A DNA stretch of 64,000 nt from Amycolatopsis sp. CA-126428 (GTDB lineage: Bacteria; Actinomycetota; Actinomycetes; Mycobacteriales; Pseudonocardiaceae), in NCBI RefSeq assembly GCF_002904335.1, contig NZ_PPHF01000016.1:115166-179165 (forward strand), in the 5' to 3' direction. The translations under genes were made by a program, and so were the position numbers. Every line of letters starts with the position of its first letter. The first letter of the stretch is position 1. Under the pieces are notes generated by a model that was not told the DNA's origin, did no database searches, and saw nothing but the letters and a program-made list of their open reading frames with translations. Shown here piece after piece: positions 25,117 through 33,075 of this stretch.

Positions 25117-25440
25117 GGTGAGGCCTTCCTGGTCGTGGCCGTGGCCACCCGATTCTGACGGACCGCGGGCCCGCGGTTCTCGTACGTTCGAAGTAATTCC
25201 CCCGGTTTTCCGCGCCGCCGCGAGCGGGTGGCGGGGTTGCTGTGCGCGGAACACCCCTGGGCGAATTGCCCGGTACCTATCTTTTGTCCTGTCCGACGAA
25301 AGTCGGTACCGCGGCGGCCCGGCGCGGGATCACCCTCGACCCACCGGATCACCGGTGCCGGGCCGGCCCGTCCGGCTCGTCCCGGCGCGGCCACCCCTCG
25401 CGCCGGCTTCGCCCCGCGACCGCGAAAGTGAGTTACCGGC
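25117..25440. other. 324-bp divergent intergenic region
   Basis: It holds the promoters of the divergent cyclase-like and S1 protease genes. A CCGAC-GAAA-GTCGG mini-hairpin (25293-25306) sits inside a longer GGTACC...GGTACC inverted pair. I see no riboswitch that I recognise and no credible gene. Confidence 0.4.
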
Positions 25441-26547
25441 ATGCGCAGAACGTCCCCGGGACACCACCTCCTCGCCCGCTCCGCCACCACCCTCCTGGCC
25501 GCCGCCGCGGCGATCGGCTTCTTCAGCCCCGTCTCCGTCTCCGCCGCCACCATCGACGGCTACTCGGCCACCGTGCAGCGCGAAGCGGTCGCTTCCCTCG
25601 CCGCGGAGGCCGGGATCGGCGAGTCCGCCGCCGTTGCCCTGCTGCGCACGCAGGCGGCGAGCGTCGGCACCCTGCAGCGCGTCACCGCTTCCCTCGGGTC
25701 GCGCGCCGCCGACGGCTACCTCGACGCCGCCGCCGAGCCCGTCGTCAACGTGCTGGACCAGGCCGCCGCCCAGCGGGCCGAGCAGGCCGGCGCGCGGGCC
25801 CGGCTGGTCCGGCACTCCAGCGCCGCGCTGGCGAGCGCGCAGGACACGCTGCAAGCGCTGCCGGCCGTGACGCACACCTCGATCGGGCTCGACCCGAAGG
25901 CCAACCAGGTCGTGCTGACCGTGGCCGACGCCGCCAAGGACACCGAAGCCCTGCTGAAGGCGGCCGCGTCGCTCGGTGACCGGGTCCGCGTGGAGCGGGT
26001 CGCGGGTGAGCTGCACACCGCGATCTACAACGGCGAAGCCATCACCGGCGGCGGCACCCGCTGCTCGGCGGGCTTCAACACCAGCCGCGGCGGCCAGAAC
26101 TACCTCATCGACGCCGGCCACTGCACCCGCGCGGTGGCGCAGTGGAACATCGGCCCGTCGCAGGGCTCGAGCTTCCCGACCAACGACTACGGGCTCATCC
26201 GCAACACCACCGGCAGCGCGCCCGGCGCGGTCACCCTGTGGAACGGCACCACCCAGCGGATCAGCTCCGCCGGCACCGCGACCGTCGGGCAGCGGATCAG
26301 CAAGAGCGGCAGCACCACGCACCTGACCTCGGGTTCGGTGCAGCGGACCAACGTGACGGTGAACTACGCCGAAGGCTCGGTGTACCAGCTGATCCAGACC
26401 GACGCGCTGGTCAACCCCGGCGACTCCGGCGGGTGCCTGTTCGCCGGCAGCGTCGGCCTGGGCATCACCTCCGGCAAGGGCGGCGGGAGCTCGTACTTCC
26501 AGCCGGTCGGCGAGGCGCTGAGCGCCTACGGCGTCACCCTGAACTGA
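25441..26547 (+). CDS. secreted S1 serine protease, streptogrisin/alpha-lytic type, with prodomain
   Basis: This 368-residue preproprotein has a signal peptide (residues 1-35, SVSAAT) and a ~150-residue prodomain that normally acts as folding chaperone. The mature chymotrypsin-like domain starts near AIYNGEAITGGG. The triad is His in IDAGHCT, Asp in TNDYGLI and Ser in NPGDSGGCLF; disulphide cysteines flank His and Ser. It lacks a C-terminal carbohydrate-binding domain. A hairpin terminator follows. It digests extracellular protein. Confidence 0.93.
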   Translation: MRRTSPGHHLLARSATTLLAAAAAIGFFSPVSVSAATIDGYSATVQREAVASLAAEAGIGESAAVALLRTQAASVGTLQRVTASLGSRAADGYLDAAAEPVVNVLDQAAAQRAEQAGARARLVRHSSAALASAQDTLQALPAVTHTSIGLDPKANQVVLTVADAAKDTEALLKAAASLGDRVRVERVAGELHTAIYNGEAITGGGTRCSAGFNTSRGGQNYLIDAGHCTRAVAQWNIGPSQGSSFPTNDYGLIRNTTGSAPGAVTLWNGTTQRISSAGTATVGQRISKSGSTTHLTSGSVQRTNVTVNYAEGSVYQLIQTDALVNPGDSGGCLFAGSVGLGITSGKGGGSSYFQPVGEALSAYGVTLN

Positions 26548-26554
26548 GCCGCCG

Positions 26555-26588
26555 CCGGTGGGGGCACCACGTCCGGTGCCCCCACCGG
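26555..26588. terminator. bidirectional hairpin terminator
   Basis: Perfect 14-bp stem (26555-26568 with 26575-26588), 6-nt loop, between convergent protease and GlsB-like genes. Confidence 0.75.
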
Positions 26589-26592
26589 TGCG

Positions 26593-26853
26593 TCAGTCGC
26601 GGCGGTGGAAGATGAGCCGGTAGCCGGCCAGGATGATCAGGGCGCCCAGGACGGCCAGGCCCCAGGTGCGCAGGTCGAAGAACGTGCCGAGCTCGGTGTG
26701 GAACAGCGTCTTGCCCACCCAGCCGCCGACGAACGCACCCGCGATGCCCAGCAGGATCGTGATGATGCAGCCGCCCGGGTCCTTGCCCGGCATGAGGGCT
26801 TTCGCGATCACCCCGGCGATGAGACCCAGCACGATCCAGGCGATGATGCCCAC
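26593..26853 (-). CDS. GlsB/YeaQ/YmgE-family stress membrane protein
   Basis: This 86-residue protein has three TM helices. It opens with VGIIAWIVLGLIAGVIAKALMPG and has GGCIITILLGIAGAFVGGWVG, the hallmark of the transglycosylase-associated/GlsB family. GTG 26853 has AGAGGAC upstream and gives the normal family length. Members are induced by envelope or general stress; biochemical role unknown. Confidence 0.9.
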   Translation of the reverse strand: MGIIAWIVLGLIAGVIAKALMPGKDPGGCIITILLGIAGAFVGGWVGKTLFHTELGTFFDLRTWGLAVLGALIILAGYRLIFHRRD

Positions 26854-26971
26854 GGGGGTTGTCCTCTCGTCCGCTGCCGTTTGACGGCACAGGCTCTTGA
26901 CGGCACAGGATGGCAGCAACCGGCCCCCGGGGCCCGCCGGGCCGCGCCGACGTGATCCGGATCTCACCCGA

Positions 26972-27865
26972 TCAGCCCCGCGGGAACGGACCCCACCCCG
27001 TGACGGCGAACGCGCCGCCGCGGCGTTCGACCTCCAGCGCGCTGTGCCCGCCGAAGTGCGCGGGCACGAGCAGGACGTGCTCGTCGGCGGCCCAGCCCAG
27101 CAGGCGCTGCCGGGTGGCGCGGGCCTGGACCGGGTCCTCGCAGAAGCAGCTGTTGTGCCCGGGTTCCGCGAGCTGTACGGGTGAGTGCAGGACGTCGCCG
27201 GCGAACAGCGCGCGATCGCCGCCGGAGGCCAGTTTCACCACGCTGGAGCCGGGGGTGTGGCCGGGGGCGGCTTCGAGCCGGAGGTTCGCGTCGATCGTGT
27301 GGGTGTCCTCCCACAACCGGACCTGCCCCGCCTCGAACACCGGCTGGATGCTGTCTTCGAAGGCGTGTTCGTTCACGCCCCCGGCGACGGCCGGGTTGCG
27401 CGCCGGGTCCCAGTGCTCGAAGTCCGCGCGGGGCATCAGGTGCGTCGCGTTCGGGAACGTCGGCACCCACGTGCCGCCGTCGAGGCGCGTGTTCCACCCG
27501 ATGTGGTCGAGGTGCAGGTGGGTGTGCACGACCAGGTCGACGTCATCCGGGCGGACCCCGGCTTCGCGGAGCCGGTCCAGGTAGTCCAGCCGGAGGTGGT
27601 CCCAGGCGGGGACGGCCGGGCGGTGCTTGTCGTTGCCCACGGCGGTGTCGATCAGGATCGTGCGGCCTTCGCTGCGCAGCAGCCAGGTCTGCATCGACGA
27701 CACGACCAGGTCGTCCGCGGTGAGGAAGTCCGGTTCCAGCTCGTGGCGGTGCTTCTGCCACACCGATTCCGGCAGGTCCGGGAAGAAGTCCCGGGCCGGC
27801 ATGATCGGGCCGTGCTGCTCTTCGACACGGGTGACGGTGACGTCCCCGAGCTTGATTTCGGTCAT
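26972..27865 (-). CDS. MBL-fold metallo-hydrolase
   Basis: This 297-residue cytoplasmic protein has the metallo-beta-lactamase motif HTHLHLDHIGW, a further His in PGHTPGSS, Asp in LFAGDVLHS and His in LVPAHFGG, so both metal sites are complete. It resembles the quorum-quenching lactonase/alkylsulfatase-like branch with an N-terminal EEQHGPIMPARDFFPDL segment. AAGGA lies 5 nt before ATG 27865. It lies 78 bp downstream of an XRE regulator on the same strand, so may be its target. Substrate unknown. Confidence 0.87.
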   Translation of the reverse strand: MTEIKLGDVTVTRVEEQHGPIMPARDFFPDLPESVWQKHRHELEPDFLTADDLVVSSMQTWLLRSEGRTILIDTAVGNDKHRPAVPAWDHLRLDYLDRLREAGVRPDDVDLVVHTHLHLDHIGWNTRLDGGTWVPTFPNATHLMPRADFEHWDPARNPAVAGGVNEHAFEDSIQPVFEAGQVRLWEDTHTIDANLRLEAAPGHTPGSSVVKLASGGDRALFAGDVLHSPVQLAEPGHNSCFCEDPVQARATRQRLLGWAADEHVLLVPAHFGGHSALEVERRGGAFAVTGWGPFPRG

Positions 27866-27943
27866 TTTTCCTTCTCGGTGGGGTTTTCCGGGCACGTCGA
27901 AGCCGGCCTCCCTCGCGGGTGCCTTCGGACGGGACCGGGTTTT

Positions 27944-28816
27944 TCAGCCGCGCGCCGGCAAGGTGCCGCGCGCGGTGGCCGTGGTGTGCGTCAGCAGGGT
28001 CATCGCCGCGTGCGAGGCGGAGCCGGGCTCGGTGGTGGCGACGACGACGTGCTGCTCCTGCTCGGTGAGCAGCGCCTGGTGCGTGACCGTCATCGGGCCC
28101 ACCAGGGGGTGGTGCATCTCGTGGACCGCATTGCCGCCGGCCTTGACGCGCTGGTCCGCCCACCACGCGGCGAACTCCGTGCTGCGGACGGAAAGTTCGC
28201 CGACGAGGGCGGCCAGCCCGGGGGCGGCCAGGTGCCGCCCGGACGCCATCCGCAGCGTCGCCACCACCGCGCGGGCCTTGGCGGGCCAGTCGGCGTACAG
28301 CTCGCGGGTGTGCGGGTCGAGGAACACCAGCCGCGCCATGTTCGGGCGCTGACCGGGCCGCTCGGGCGCTTCCGGCGCCAGGTGCCCGGCGAACAGCGCG
28401 TGGCCGGCGGCGTTCCACGCCAGGACGTCGCTGAACCGGCCGAGCACGACCACCGGCACGTCGCCCAGGGTGGCCAGCAGCTGCCGGACGGCCGGGGTGA
28501 CGCGCTCCGGCGCCGGACGCGGCGTGGACGGCCGCCGGGCGCCGGTGGCCAGCTCGTGGAGGTGCCGTCGTTCGGCGTCGTCGAGCCGGAGGGCCCGGGC
28601 CAGCGCGTCCAGGACCTCCGGCGAAGCGTTGGCCGCCTGGCCCTGTTCGAGCCGCGAGTAGTAGGGCGCGCTCACCCCGGCGAGCTGGGCGAGCTCTTCG
28701 CGGCGCAGGCCGGGCACCCGCCGCCGGTCGCCGTAGGTGGCCAGGCCGACGTCCTCGGGCCGCAGGTGGGAACGGCGGGTCTTGAGGAACTCGCCGAGGC
28801 GTCGTCTGGCTTCCAT
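27944..28816 (-). CDS. XRE-family regulator with MmyB-like ligand-binding domain
   Basis: This 290-residue protein has an HTH domain (residues ~10-85: LRREELAQLAGVSAPYYSRLEQGQ) followed by the MmyB/MLTR ligand-binding domain (VLAWNAAGHALFAGH, RLVFLDPHTRELYADWPAKARAVVATLR, EFAAWWADQRV). This architecture is very frequent in actinomycetes and typically controls an adjacent oxidoreductase or hydrolase; here the MBL hydrolase downstream is the likely partner. The ATG at 28816 agrees with the family start. Confidence 0.92.
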   Translation of the reverse strand: MEARRRLGEFLKTRRSHLRPEDVGLATYGDRRRVPGLRREELAQLAGVSAPYYSRLEQGQAANASPEVLDALARALRLDDAERRHLHELATGARRPSTPRPAPERVTPAVRQLLATLGDVPVVVLGRFSDVLAWNAAGHALFAGHLAPEAPERPGQRPNMARLVFLDPHTRELYADWPAKARAVVATLRMASGRHLAAPGLAALVGELSVRSTEFAAWWADQRVKAGGNAVHEMHHPLVGPMTVTHQALLTEQEQHVVVATTEPGSASHAAMTLLTHTTATARGTLPARG

Positions 28817-28881
28817 GCGGCCAGTATGCGCAGCGGCGGGGTGGCACAACCACACCCTCGCGGGGTCAGGCAGGGCGCCGG

Positions 28882-28917
28882 AAAAAGGGCCCGCCCGGGA
28901 ACTGTCCCGGACGGGCC
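28882..28917 (-). terminator. intrinsic terminator of the secreted-protein gene
   Basis: A 13-bp stem with one mismatch (28888-28900 with 28905-28917) and ACTG loop is followed, in minus-strand direction, by a T5 run (28886-28882). Located 19 bp after the stop at 28936. Confidence 0.75.
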
Positions 28918-28935
28918 GTGCGTGCTCGGGCCGGC

Positions 28936-30129
28936 TCAGCCACCGCCGTAGGTGGCCTGGGTGACCGCGAAGACGTTGCGGTTGCCCGCGCCTTCCTGCA
29001 GCGACCACAGCAGGTCGGCGCTGGTGTCGTCTTCCCAGTACGAGAGGCTCTCGCCGCTGCCCACCCAGGAGAACGTCTGCGCGGCGGCCGCCGGCTTCCA
29101 GTAGTAGAGCTGCTTCGAACCGGAGGAGTTGAACCACCAGCGGCCGTTGTGCGAGGCCACGCCGTTGAGCTTGTACCAGGGCAGCTGCAACGCCTGGCTC
29201 GCCGTCGTCGTCGCGGCGAAGGTGCCGGTGGACGCGAACGGGTAGCGGATCGCCCGCGGCGCCCGGTTCGGGTAGTCCGTGCAGCCGGACGGGCAGGTGT
29301 ACTCGGTCATCACGATCGACTTGCTGACGCGGTCGAGGGAGATCGACGACCACGCGAGGTTGGTGCCCGACGTCGTCTTCGAGGCGATCGTGCCGACCTG
29401 CGGCAGGACGTAGGCGTAGTTGTGGGCGTAGTACGTGGTGCCGCTCTGGTGGCCGATCTGGTCGGCGGTGCCGCCGCTGTTCGTCTTGAGGATCTTGCGC
29501 ATGTCGAACACGCGCATGCCCTTCCCGGTGTCGGCGACGTAGAGGTAGTCGCCGTACCAGGACAGGCCGCCGGCGTGGATCGGGATGTCCTTGAAGTCCG
29601 GCGCGTCCGCGGTCCCGGTCGGCTCGACCAGCAGGATCTTGCGGTAGGCGTTCGGGTAGTCGGCGTCCCAGTCGACCAGGGTGATCCGGCTGCGGGACTG
29701 GTCGCCGTCGCAGCCGTCCTTGGAGTACCAGCTGACCGCGACGAGCTGGTGCCCGTCGTAGTTGCCGCCGTTCGCCGTCCCCACGGCGTCGCGGCTGGTG
29801 GCGATGCCCTGCGGGTAGCTGGCGCAGTCGGAGTTGTCGCCGCTGTCGAACCGGAACCCGGTCGAGAGCCCGGCGACGGAGAACGAAGACGGCAACGCGG
29901 TGCGGTCGTGGTTCGCGTTCTCCATCACGGTGTGGACGGCCGCGGTGCCCACTGCCGAGACCAGAGCGCTGTTCACCGCGTCGAACTGGTTGTAGTTGGC
30001 GGTCAGGGTGTACTGGCCGGCGGCCAGGGTGGCCGGCGCGGCCGCGGCGGCGGCCGACGGGGTGGCGAGCACGCCCACGGCCACCCCCGCGGCGAGCGCG
30101 GCGTAGGTGAATCGACGGTGCAATGACAT
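28936..30129 (-). CDS. secreted protein of unknown function, probable beta-propeller-like fold
   Basis: This 397-residue protein has a signal peptide (MSLHRRFTYAAL, AAAA cleavage region). The mature part contains GGLSWYGDYLYVADTGKGMRVFDMRKILK, AWSSISLDR and HNGRWWFNSSG. It is a diverged paralogue of the secreted protein at 42486-43733 (GGMAWYGDKIYVT, IRVFSTKHIL, SSMSLDR, NNGKWYVAHSS). Repeated WYGD/LYVAD-type strands suggest a propeller. Starts at 30129 and 30138 are both possible; neither has a good ribosome site. The upstream region carries two shared DNA motifs. No function assigned. Confidence 0.72.
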   Translation of the reverse strand: MSLHRRFTYAALAAGVAVGVLATPSAAAAAAPATLAAGQYTLTANYNQFDAVNSALVSAVGTAAVHTVMENANHDRTALPSSFSVAGLSTGFRFDSGDNSDCASYPQGIATSRDAVGTANGGNYDGHQLVAVSWYSKDGCDGDQSRSRITLVDWDADYPNAYRKILLVEPTGTADAPDFKDIPIHAGGLSWYGDYLYVADTGKGMRVFDMRKILKTNSGGTADQIGHQSGTTYYAHNYAYVLPQVGTIASKTTSGTNLAWSSISLDRVSKSIVMTEYTCPSGCTDYPNRAPRAIRYPFASTGTFAATTTASQALQLPWYKLNGVASHNGRWWFNSSGSKQLYYWKPAAAAQTFSWVGSGESLSYWEDDTSADLLWSLQEGAGNRNVFAVTQATYGGG

Positions 30130-30152
30130 GGGAGCCATGGTCGGACGCGGCC

Positions 30153-30188
30153 GTACAAGAGCCGTACAACCGGTCCACATCGGACACT
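30153..30188. promoter_or_regulatory. direct repeats and a shared 16-mer upstream of the secreted-protein gene
   Basis: GTACAA at 30153-30158 and 30164-30169 forms an 11-bp-period direct repeat (TTGTACGGC twice on the gene's strand). GTCCACATCGGACACT follows at 30173-30188 and recurs exactly at 36292-36307. The direct repeat recurs at 42424-42440. Confidence 0.6.
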
Positions 30189-30755
30189 TCAGGCCGGTGG
30201 CGCGGCCGCCCGCCGGTCGAGCACCTTCAGCGCCTGCTCGCACCACCGCAGGTTCTCCCGCTCGAACGACAACCCCCGCATCAGCGTCAGGTAGGGGCCG
30301 ACCCGCTCGGCTCCGGCGAGGTAGTCGTCTTCGAAGCGGCCGTCCAGCAGGCGCGCGCGAAGCCGTTCGTAACCCGCGATCTTGGCTTCCGCCCGGGCCA
30401 GCCGTTCCGCCAGCGCGCCCCGGACCGCCGTCTCGTCGCCCGCGTCCACGGCCTGCACCTGCACCAGCAGCTCGTCGCGGATCACCCCCGGGCGGGGCGG
30501 CCGGGCCGTGAACTCGTGCAGCGACCGGTGCCCGGCCTCGGTCAGCGAGAACAGCCGCTTGTCCGGACGGCGCTCCTGGTGGACCACCCGCGCCCGCACC
30601 AGGCCGTCGGCCGCCATGCGGTCGAGTTCCCGGTAGAGCTGCTGCGGGGTGGCCGCCCAGAAGTTCGCCACCGAGGCGTCGAACCCCTTCGCCAGGTCGT
30701 AGCCCGACGCCTCGCCTTCGAGCAGCGCCGCCATCAGCGCGTGCCGCAGTGCCAT
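30189..30755 (-). CDS. PadR-family transcriptional regulator
   Basis: This 188-residue protein has a PadR winged helix (ALRHALMAALLEGEASGYDLAKGFD, ATPQQLYRELDRMAADGLV) and the C-terminal Vir_act_alpha_C helical domain (LRWCEQALKVLD). ATG 30755 abuts a perfect palindrome, so translation and repression may interact. It follows the SnoaL-like gene in the same direction, and a related palindrome precedes that gene, indicating autorepression of the pair. Confidence 0.9.
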   Translation of the reverse strand: MALRHALMAALLEGEASGYDLAKGFDASVANFWAATPQQLYRELDRMAADGLVRARVVHQERRPDKRLFSLTEAGHRSLHEFTARPPRPGVIRDELLVQVQAVDAGDETAVRGALAERLARAEAKIAGYERLRARLLDGRFEDDYLAGAERVGPYLTLMRGLSFERENLRWCEQALKVLDRRAAAPPA

Positions 30756-30771
30756 ACTCAACTAGTTGAGT
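30756..30771. promoter_or_regulatory. PadR operator 1
   Basis: ACTCAACTAGTTGAGT, a perfect 16-bp palindrome that overlaps the SnoaL-like stop codon and touches the padR ATG. Confidence 0.75.
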
Positions 30772-31151
30772 GCTTCGCGCTGGATCTGCTCGAACTGCGC
30801 CGCCATTGCCTCCGCGAGCGCCTGTGCCGCCGACAGCGGCCGGACCATCACCGTGAACTCGTCGATCAGGCCTTCTTCGTCGAGGTGCAGGAAGTCGCAG
30901 CCCTCGACCCGCACGTCCCCGATCCGGGCCTCGAAGACGAGGGCGTGGTCCCGGCCGTCCCCGCCGGTCAGCTCACGCACGTACCGGAAGTCCTCGAAGA
31001 CGCGGAGCACGCCGCGCAGGATGGCGGCGGTGATCGCCTTGCCCGGGTACGGCCGGAACGCCACCGGGCTGCGGAACACGACGTTCTCCGCCAGCGTCGC
31101 GGCCATGGCGTCGGGATCACGTGCCTCGACGGCCTTGCGGAAGCTGCTCAT
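30762..31151 (-). CDS. SnoaL-like/NTF2-fold small protein
   Basis: This 129-residue protein has the cone-shaped NTF2-like pattern: FRKAVEARDPDAMAATLAENVVFRSPVAFRPYPGK, then a beta-sheet ending GCDFLHLDEEGLIDEFTVMVRPL. Such proteins are either polyketide-cyclase-like enzymes or ligand-binding proteins; no catalytic set can be fixed here. The ATG has GAGGTGAGG upstream. It is co-directional with padR and preceded by a matching operator. Confidence 0.85.
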   Translation of the reverse strand: MSSFRKAVEARDPDAMAATLAENVVFRSPVAFRPYPGKAITAAILRGVLRVFEDFRYVRELTGGDGRDHALVFEARIGDVRVEGCDFLHLDEEGLIDEFTVMVRPLSAAQALAEAMAAQFEQIQREALN

Positions 31152-31163
31152 GCCTCACCTCGA

Positions 31164-31183
31164 ATACTCAATTTGTTGACTAT
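31164..31183. promoter_or_regulatory. PadR operator 2
   Basis: ATACTCAATTTGTTGACTAT shares the ACTCAAnnnnTTGA(G/C)T pattern with operator 1 (7 of 8 arm positions pair) and lies just upstream of the SnoaL-like gene. Confidence 0.65.
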
Positions 31184-31335
31184 TTGACGGGAGCGTACCT
31201 CTTCGCCTTCCGTGACGGCTCGGCAACGCACAGCTTCACCACAGGCCTGCCACAGCCGCCCTCGCCACGCTGGCCAAGGCCGGGTCAGGCGGAAGTCAAC
31301 CGGCCATTACCCACCGGACGAGGGAAAGGACAGGC

Positions 31336-32190
31336 ATGGGAAACGATCACGAGGGGCAACGCGTCAGCCGGCGCCGGATGCTCGCCGGCGTGAGCTCGGT
31401 CGGCTTGGGCGCGCTCGTCGCGGCGTGCGCCGGTAAGAGCACGGTCACGACGTCCAGCGGGGAGACGGTCGCGCTGCAGGCGGTCACCGACGCCGACCTC
31501 ACCGCCCTGTTCACCGGCGCGCGGACGTGCACCCTCACCGCGTCCACCACACAGGGGCCGTACTACTTCGACGCCGACAAGATCCGCAGTGACATCCGCG
31601 AGGACAAGCAGGGCACGAAGCTGCGCCTCGCCCTGCAGGTTCAGGACAGCGAGACGTGCCAGCCGATCCCGCACGCGGTGGTCGAGATCTGGCACTGCGA
31701 CGCGGGTGGCCTGTACTCCGGCGCGGAAGCGGCCTCCGGCGGCGGGGGCGGCACCCCGCCGACCGGGACGCCGCCGACCGGGACGCCGCCGACCGGCTCG
31801 CCGCCGCCGGGCGGCGGTGGTGGCGGGGACACCGACCTCGTCCCCACCGACGACAAGCGGTACCTGCGCGGCGCCCAGGTCACCAACCAGCGCGGGATCG
31901 TCGAGTTCACGACGATCTGGCCGGGCTGGTACCGAGGCCGGACCGTCCACGTCCACGTGATGGTGCACGTCGGCAACGAGAAGACGCTCACCACGCAGTT
32001 GATGTTCGACGAAACGCTGAACACGCGGGTTTTCGCCACCGAGCCCTACGCGCAGCACACCGGCCGCGACACCTTCAACGACGGTGACTCGATCTACCAG
32101 CCGAGCATGCTGCTGAAGGTGACCCGGGCCCGCGACGGGTACGTCGGCTGCATCGTGCTCAACGCCGACCCGGACCACGACGGGGTGTAG
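31336..32190 (+). CDS. exported (Tat/lipoprotein) intradiol ring-cleavage dioxygenase
   Basis: This 284-residue protein has a twin-arginine signal (SRRRMLAGVSS) ending in a lipobox-like LVAAC (Cys ~32), so it is probably folded, exported by Tat and lipid-anchored. The core is intradiol dioxygenase: TTQGPYYFD, AVVEIWHCDAGGLYSG (first Tyr iron ligand), RGIVEFTTIWPGWYRGRTVHVHV (second Tyr and two His). A Gly/Pro loop with repeated PPTGT splits the core after the first Tyr. It opens catechol-type rings outside the cytoplasm. AAGGA precedes the ATG. Confidence 0.88.
   Translation: MGNDHEGQRVSRRRMLAGVSSVGLGALVAACAGKSTVTTSSGETVALQAVTDADLTALFTGARTCTLTASTTQGPYYFDADKIRSDIREDKQGTKLRLALQVQDSETCQPIPHAVVEIWHCDAGGLYSGAEAASGGGGGTPPTGTPPTGTPPTGSPPPGGGGGGDTDLVPTDDKRYLRGAQVTNQRGIVEFTTIWPGWYRGRTVHVHVMVHVGNEKTLTTQLMFDETLNTRVFATEPYAQHTGRDTFNDGDSIYQPSMLLKVTRARDGYVGCIVLNADPDHDGV
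31751..31800 (+). repeat. 15-bp tandem repeat inside the dioxygenase gene
   Basis: About three copies of a 15-bp unit encode PPTGT repeats in the low-complexity loop; copy number is likely to vary between strains. Confidence 0.7.
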
Positions 32191-32193
32191 CCG

Positions 32194-32937
32194 TCAGGGC
32201 TGGGCGAGCCACTCGGCGAGCGTGGTCTCCGCCAGCCGCGCCCCGGGTCCCGGCAGGAGGTCCTCCGGCCCCGGCACCGCGCCGAAGTACGGCGCCGCCG
32301 GGTCGGTGACCACCTGCCGCGGGTCGGAGCGCGCGGTCAGCACCGTGCGCACCCACTCGTCGAGCCCGAAGACCTCCGGCCCGGCGATCTCGGTGATGCC
32401 GCCGATCGGGGCCCCGGTGGCGACCCGGCCCACGGCCGCGGACACCTCGGCGGCCGCCATCGGCTGCACGCCGGCGGCGGGCAGCCGGACGACGCCGTCG
32501 GTGGCCGAGCCGTCCGCGATGCCGGCGGCGAACTCGAAGAACTGGGTCGCGCGCACGATCGAGAACGGCAGCCCCGAAGCGGTGATCAGCTCCTCCTGCG
32601 CGACCTTGGCCCGGAAGTACCCGACGTCCGGCTGCCGGTCCGTGCCCACCACCGACAGGGCGACGTAGTGCCCGACGCCGGCTTCTTCGGCCGCGTCCAC
32701 GAGGTGGCCGGTCGAGGTCCGGAAGAAGGCCATGACGTCGTCGTCGGCGAACGACGGCGAGTTCGAGACGTCCACCACGACGTCCGCGCCCTGGAGCGCC
32801 TCCTTCAGCCCTTCACCGGTGAGGGTGTTCACCCCGGTGCTGGGCGCGGCGGGGACCGCTTCGTGGCCGTGCCCGGCCAGCCCGGTCACCACGTTCCTGC
32901 CGATCAGCCCGGTCCCGCCGATGACGACGACCTTCAT
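32194..32937 (-). CDS. NmrA/SDR-type NAD(P)H-binding reductase
   Basis: This 247-residue protein has an atypical SDR Rossmann fold: VVVIGGTGLIGRNVVTGL, VVVDVSNSP, HYVALSVVGTDR, GYFRAKVAQEELI (YxxxK-like region with Phe), and a C-terminal substrate domain. ATG 32937 has AAGGAG upstream. Such proteins reduce quinones or nucleoside-sugar-like substrates, or act as redox sensors. It converges with the dioxygenase gene 3 bp away; no proven link. Confidence 0.87.
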   Translation of the reverse strand: MKVVVIGGTGLIGRNVVTGLAGHGHEAVPAAPSTGVNTLTGEGLKEALQGADVVVDVSNSPSFADDDVMAFFRTSTGHLVDAAEEAGVGHYVALSVVGTDRQPDVGYFRAKVAQEELITASGLPFSIVRATQFFEFAAGIADGSATDGVVRLPAAGVQPMAAAEVSAAVGRVATGAPIGGITEIAGPEVFGLDEWVRTVLTARSDPRQVVTDPAAPYFGAVPGPEDLLPGPGARLAETTLAEWLAQP

Positions 32938-33075
32938 GTCCGCTCCTTCCGCCCGGCGCCGCCCGGTGGCCCCGGGACGGCTGCACATCCCCAGGGACGA
33001 GACTGCGCGCCGGTCCGTGACAACGCAGGTCACTTCGCTCGAACGGACGAGGGCGAGGGGCCGCCGTATAACGGC

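Noticed and set aside
25293..25306. GNRA-capped mini-hairpin upstream of the S1 protease as a c-di-AMP or other riboswitch
   Set aside because: The conserved core of known classes could not be found; a short hairpin alone is not enough.
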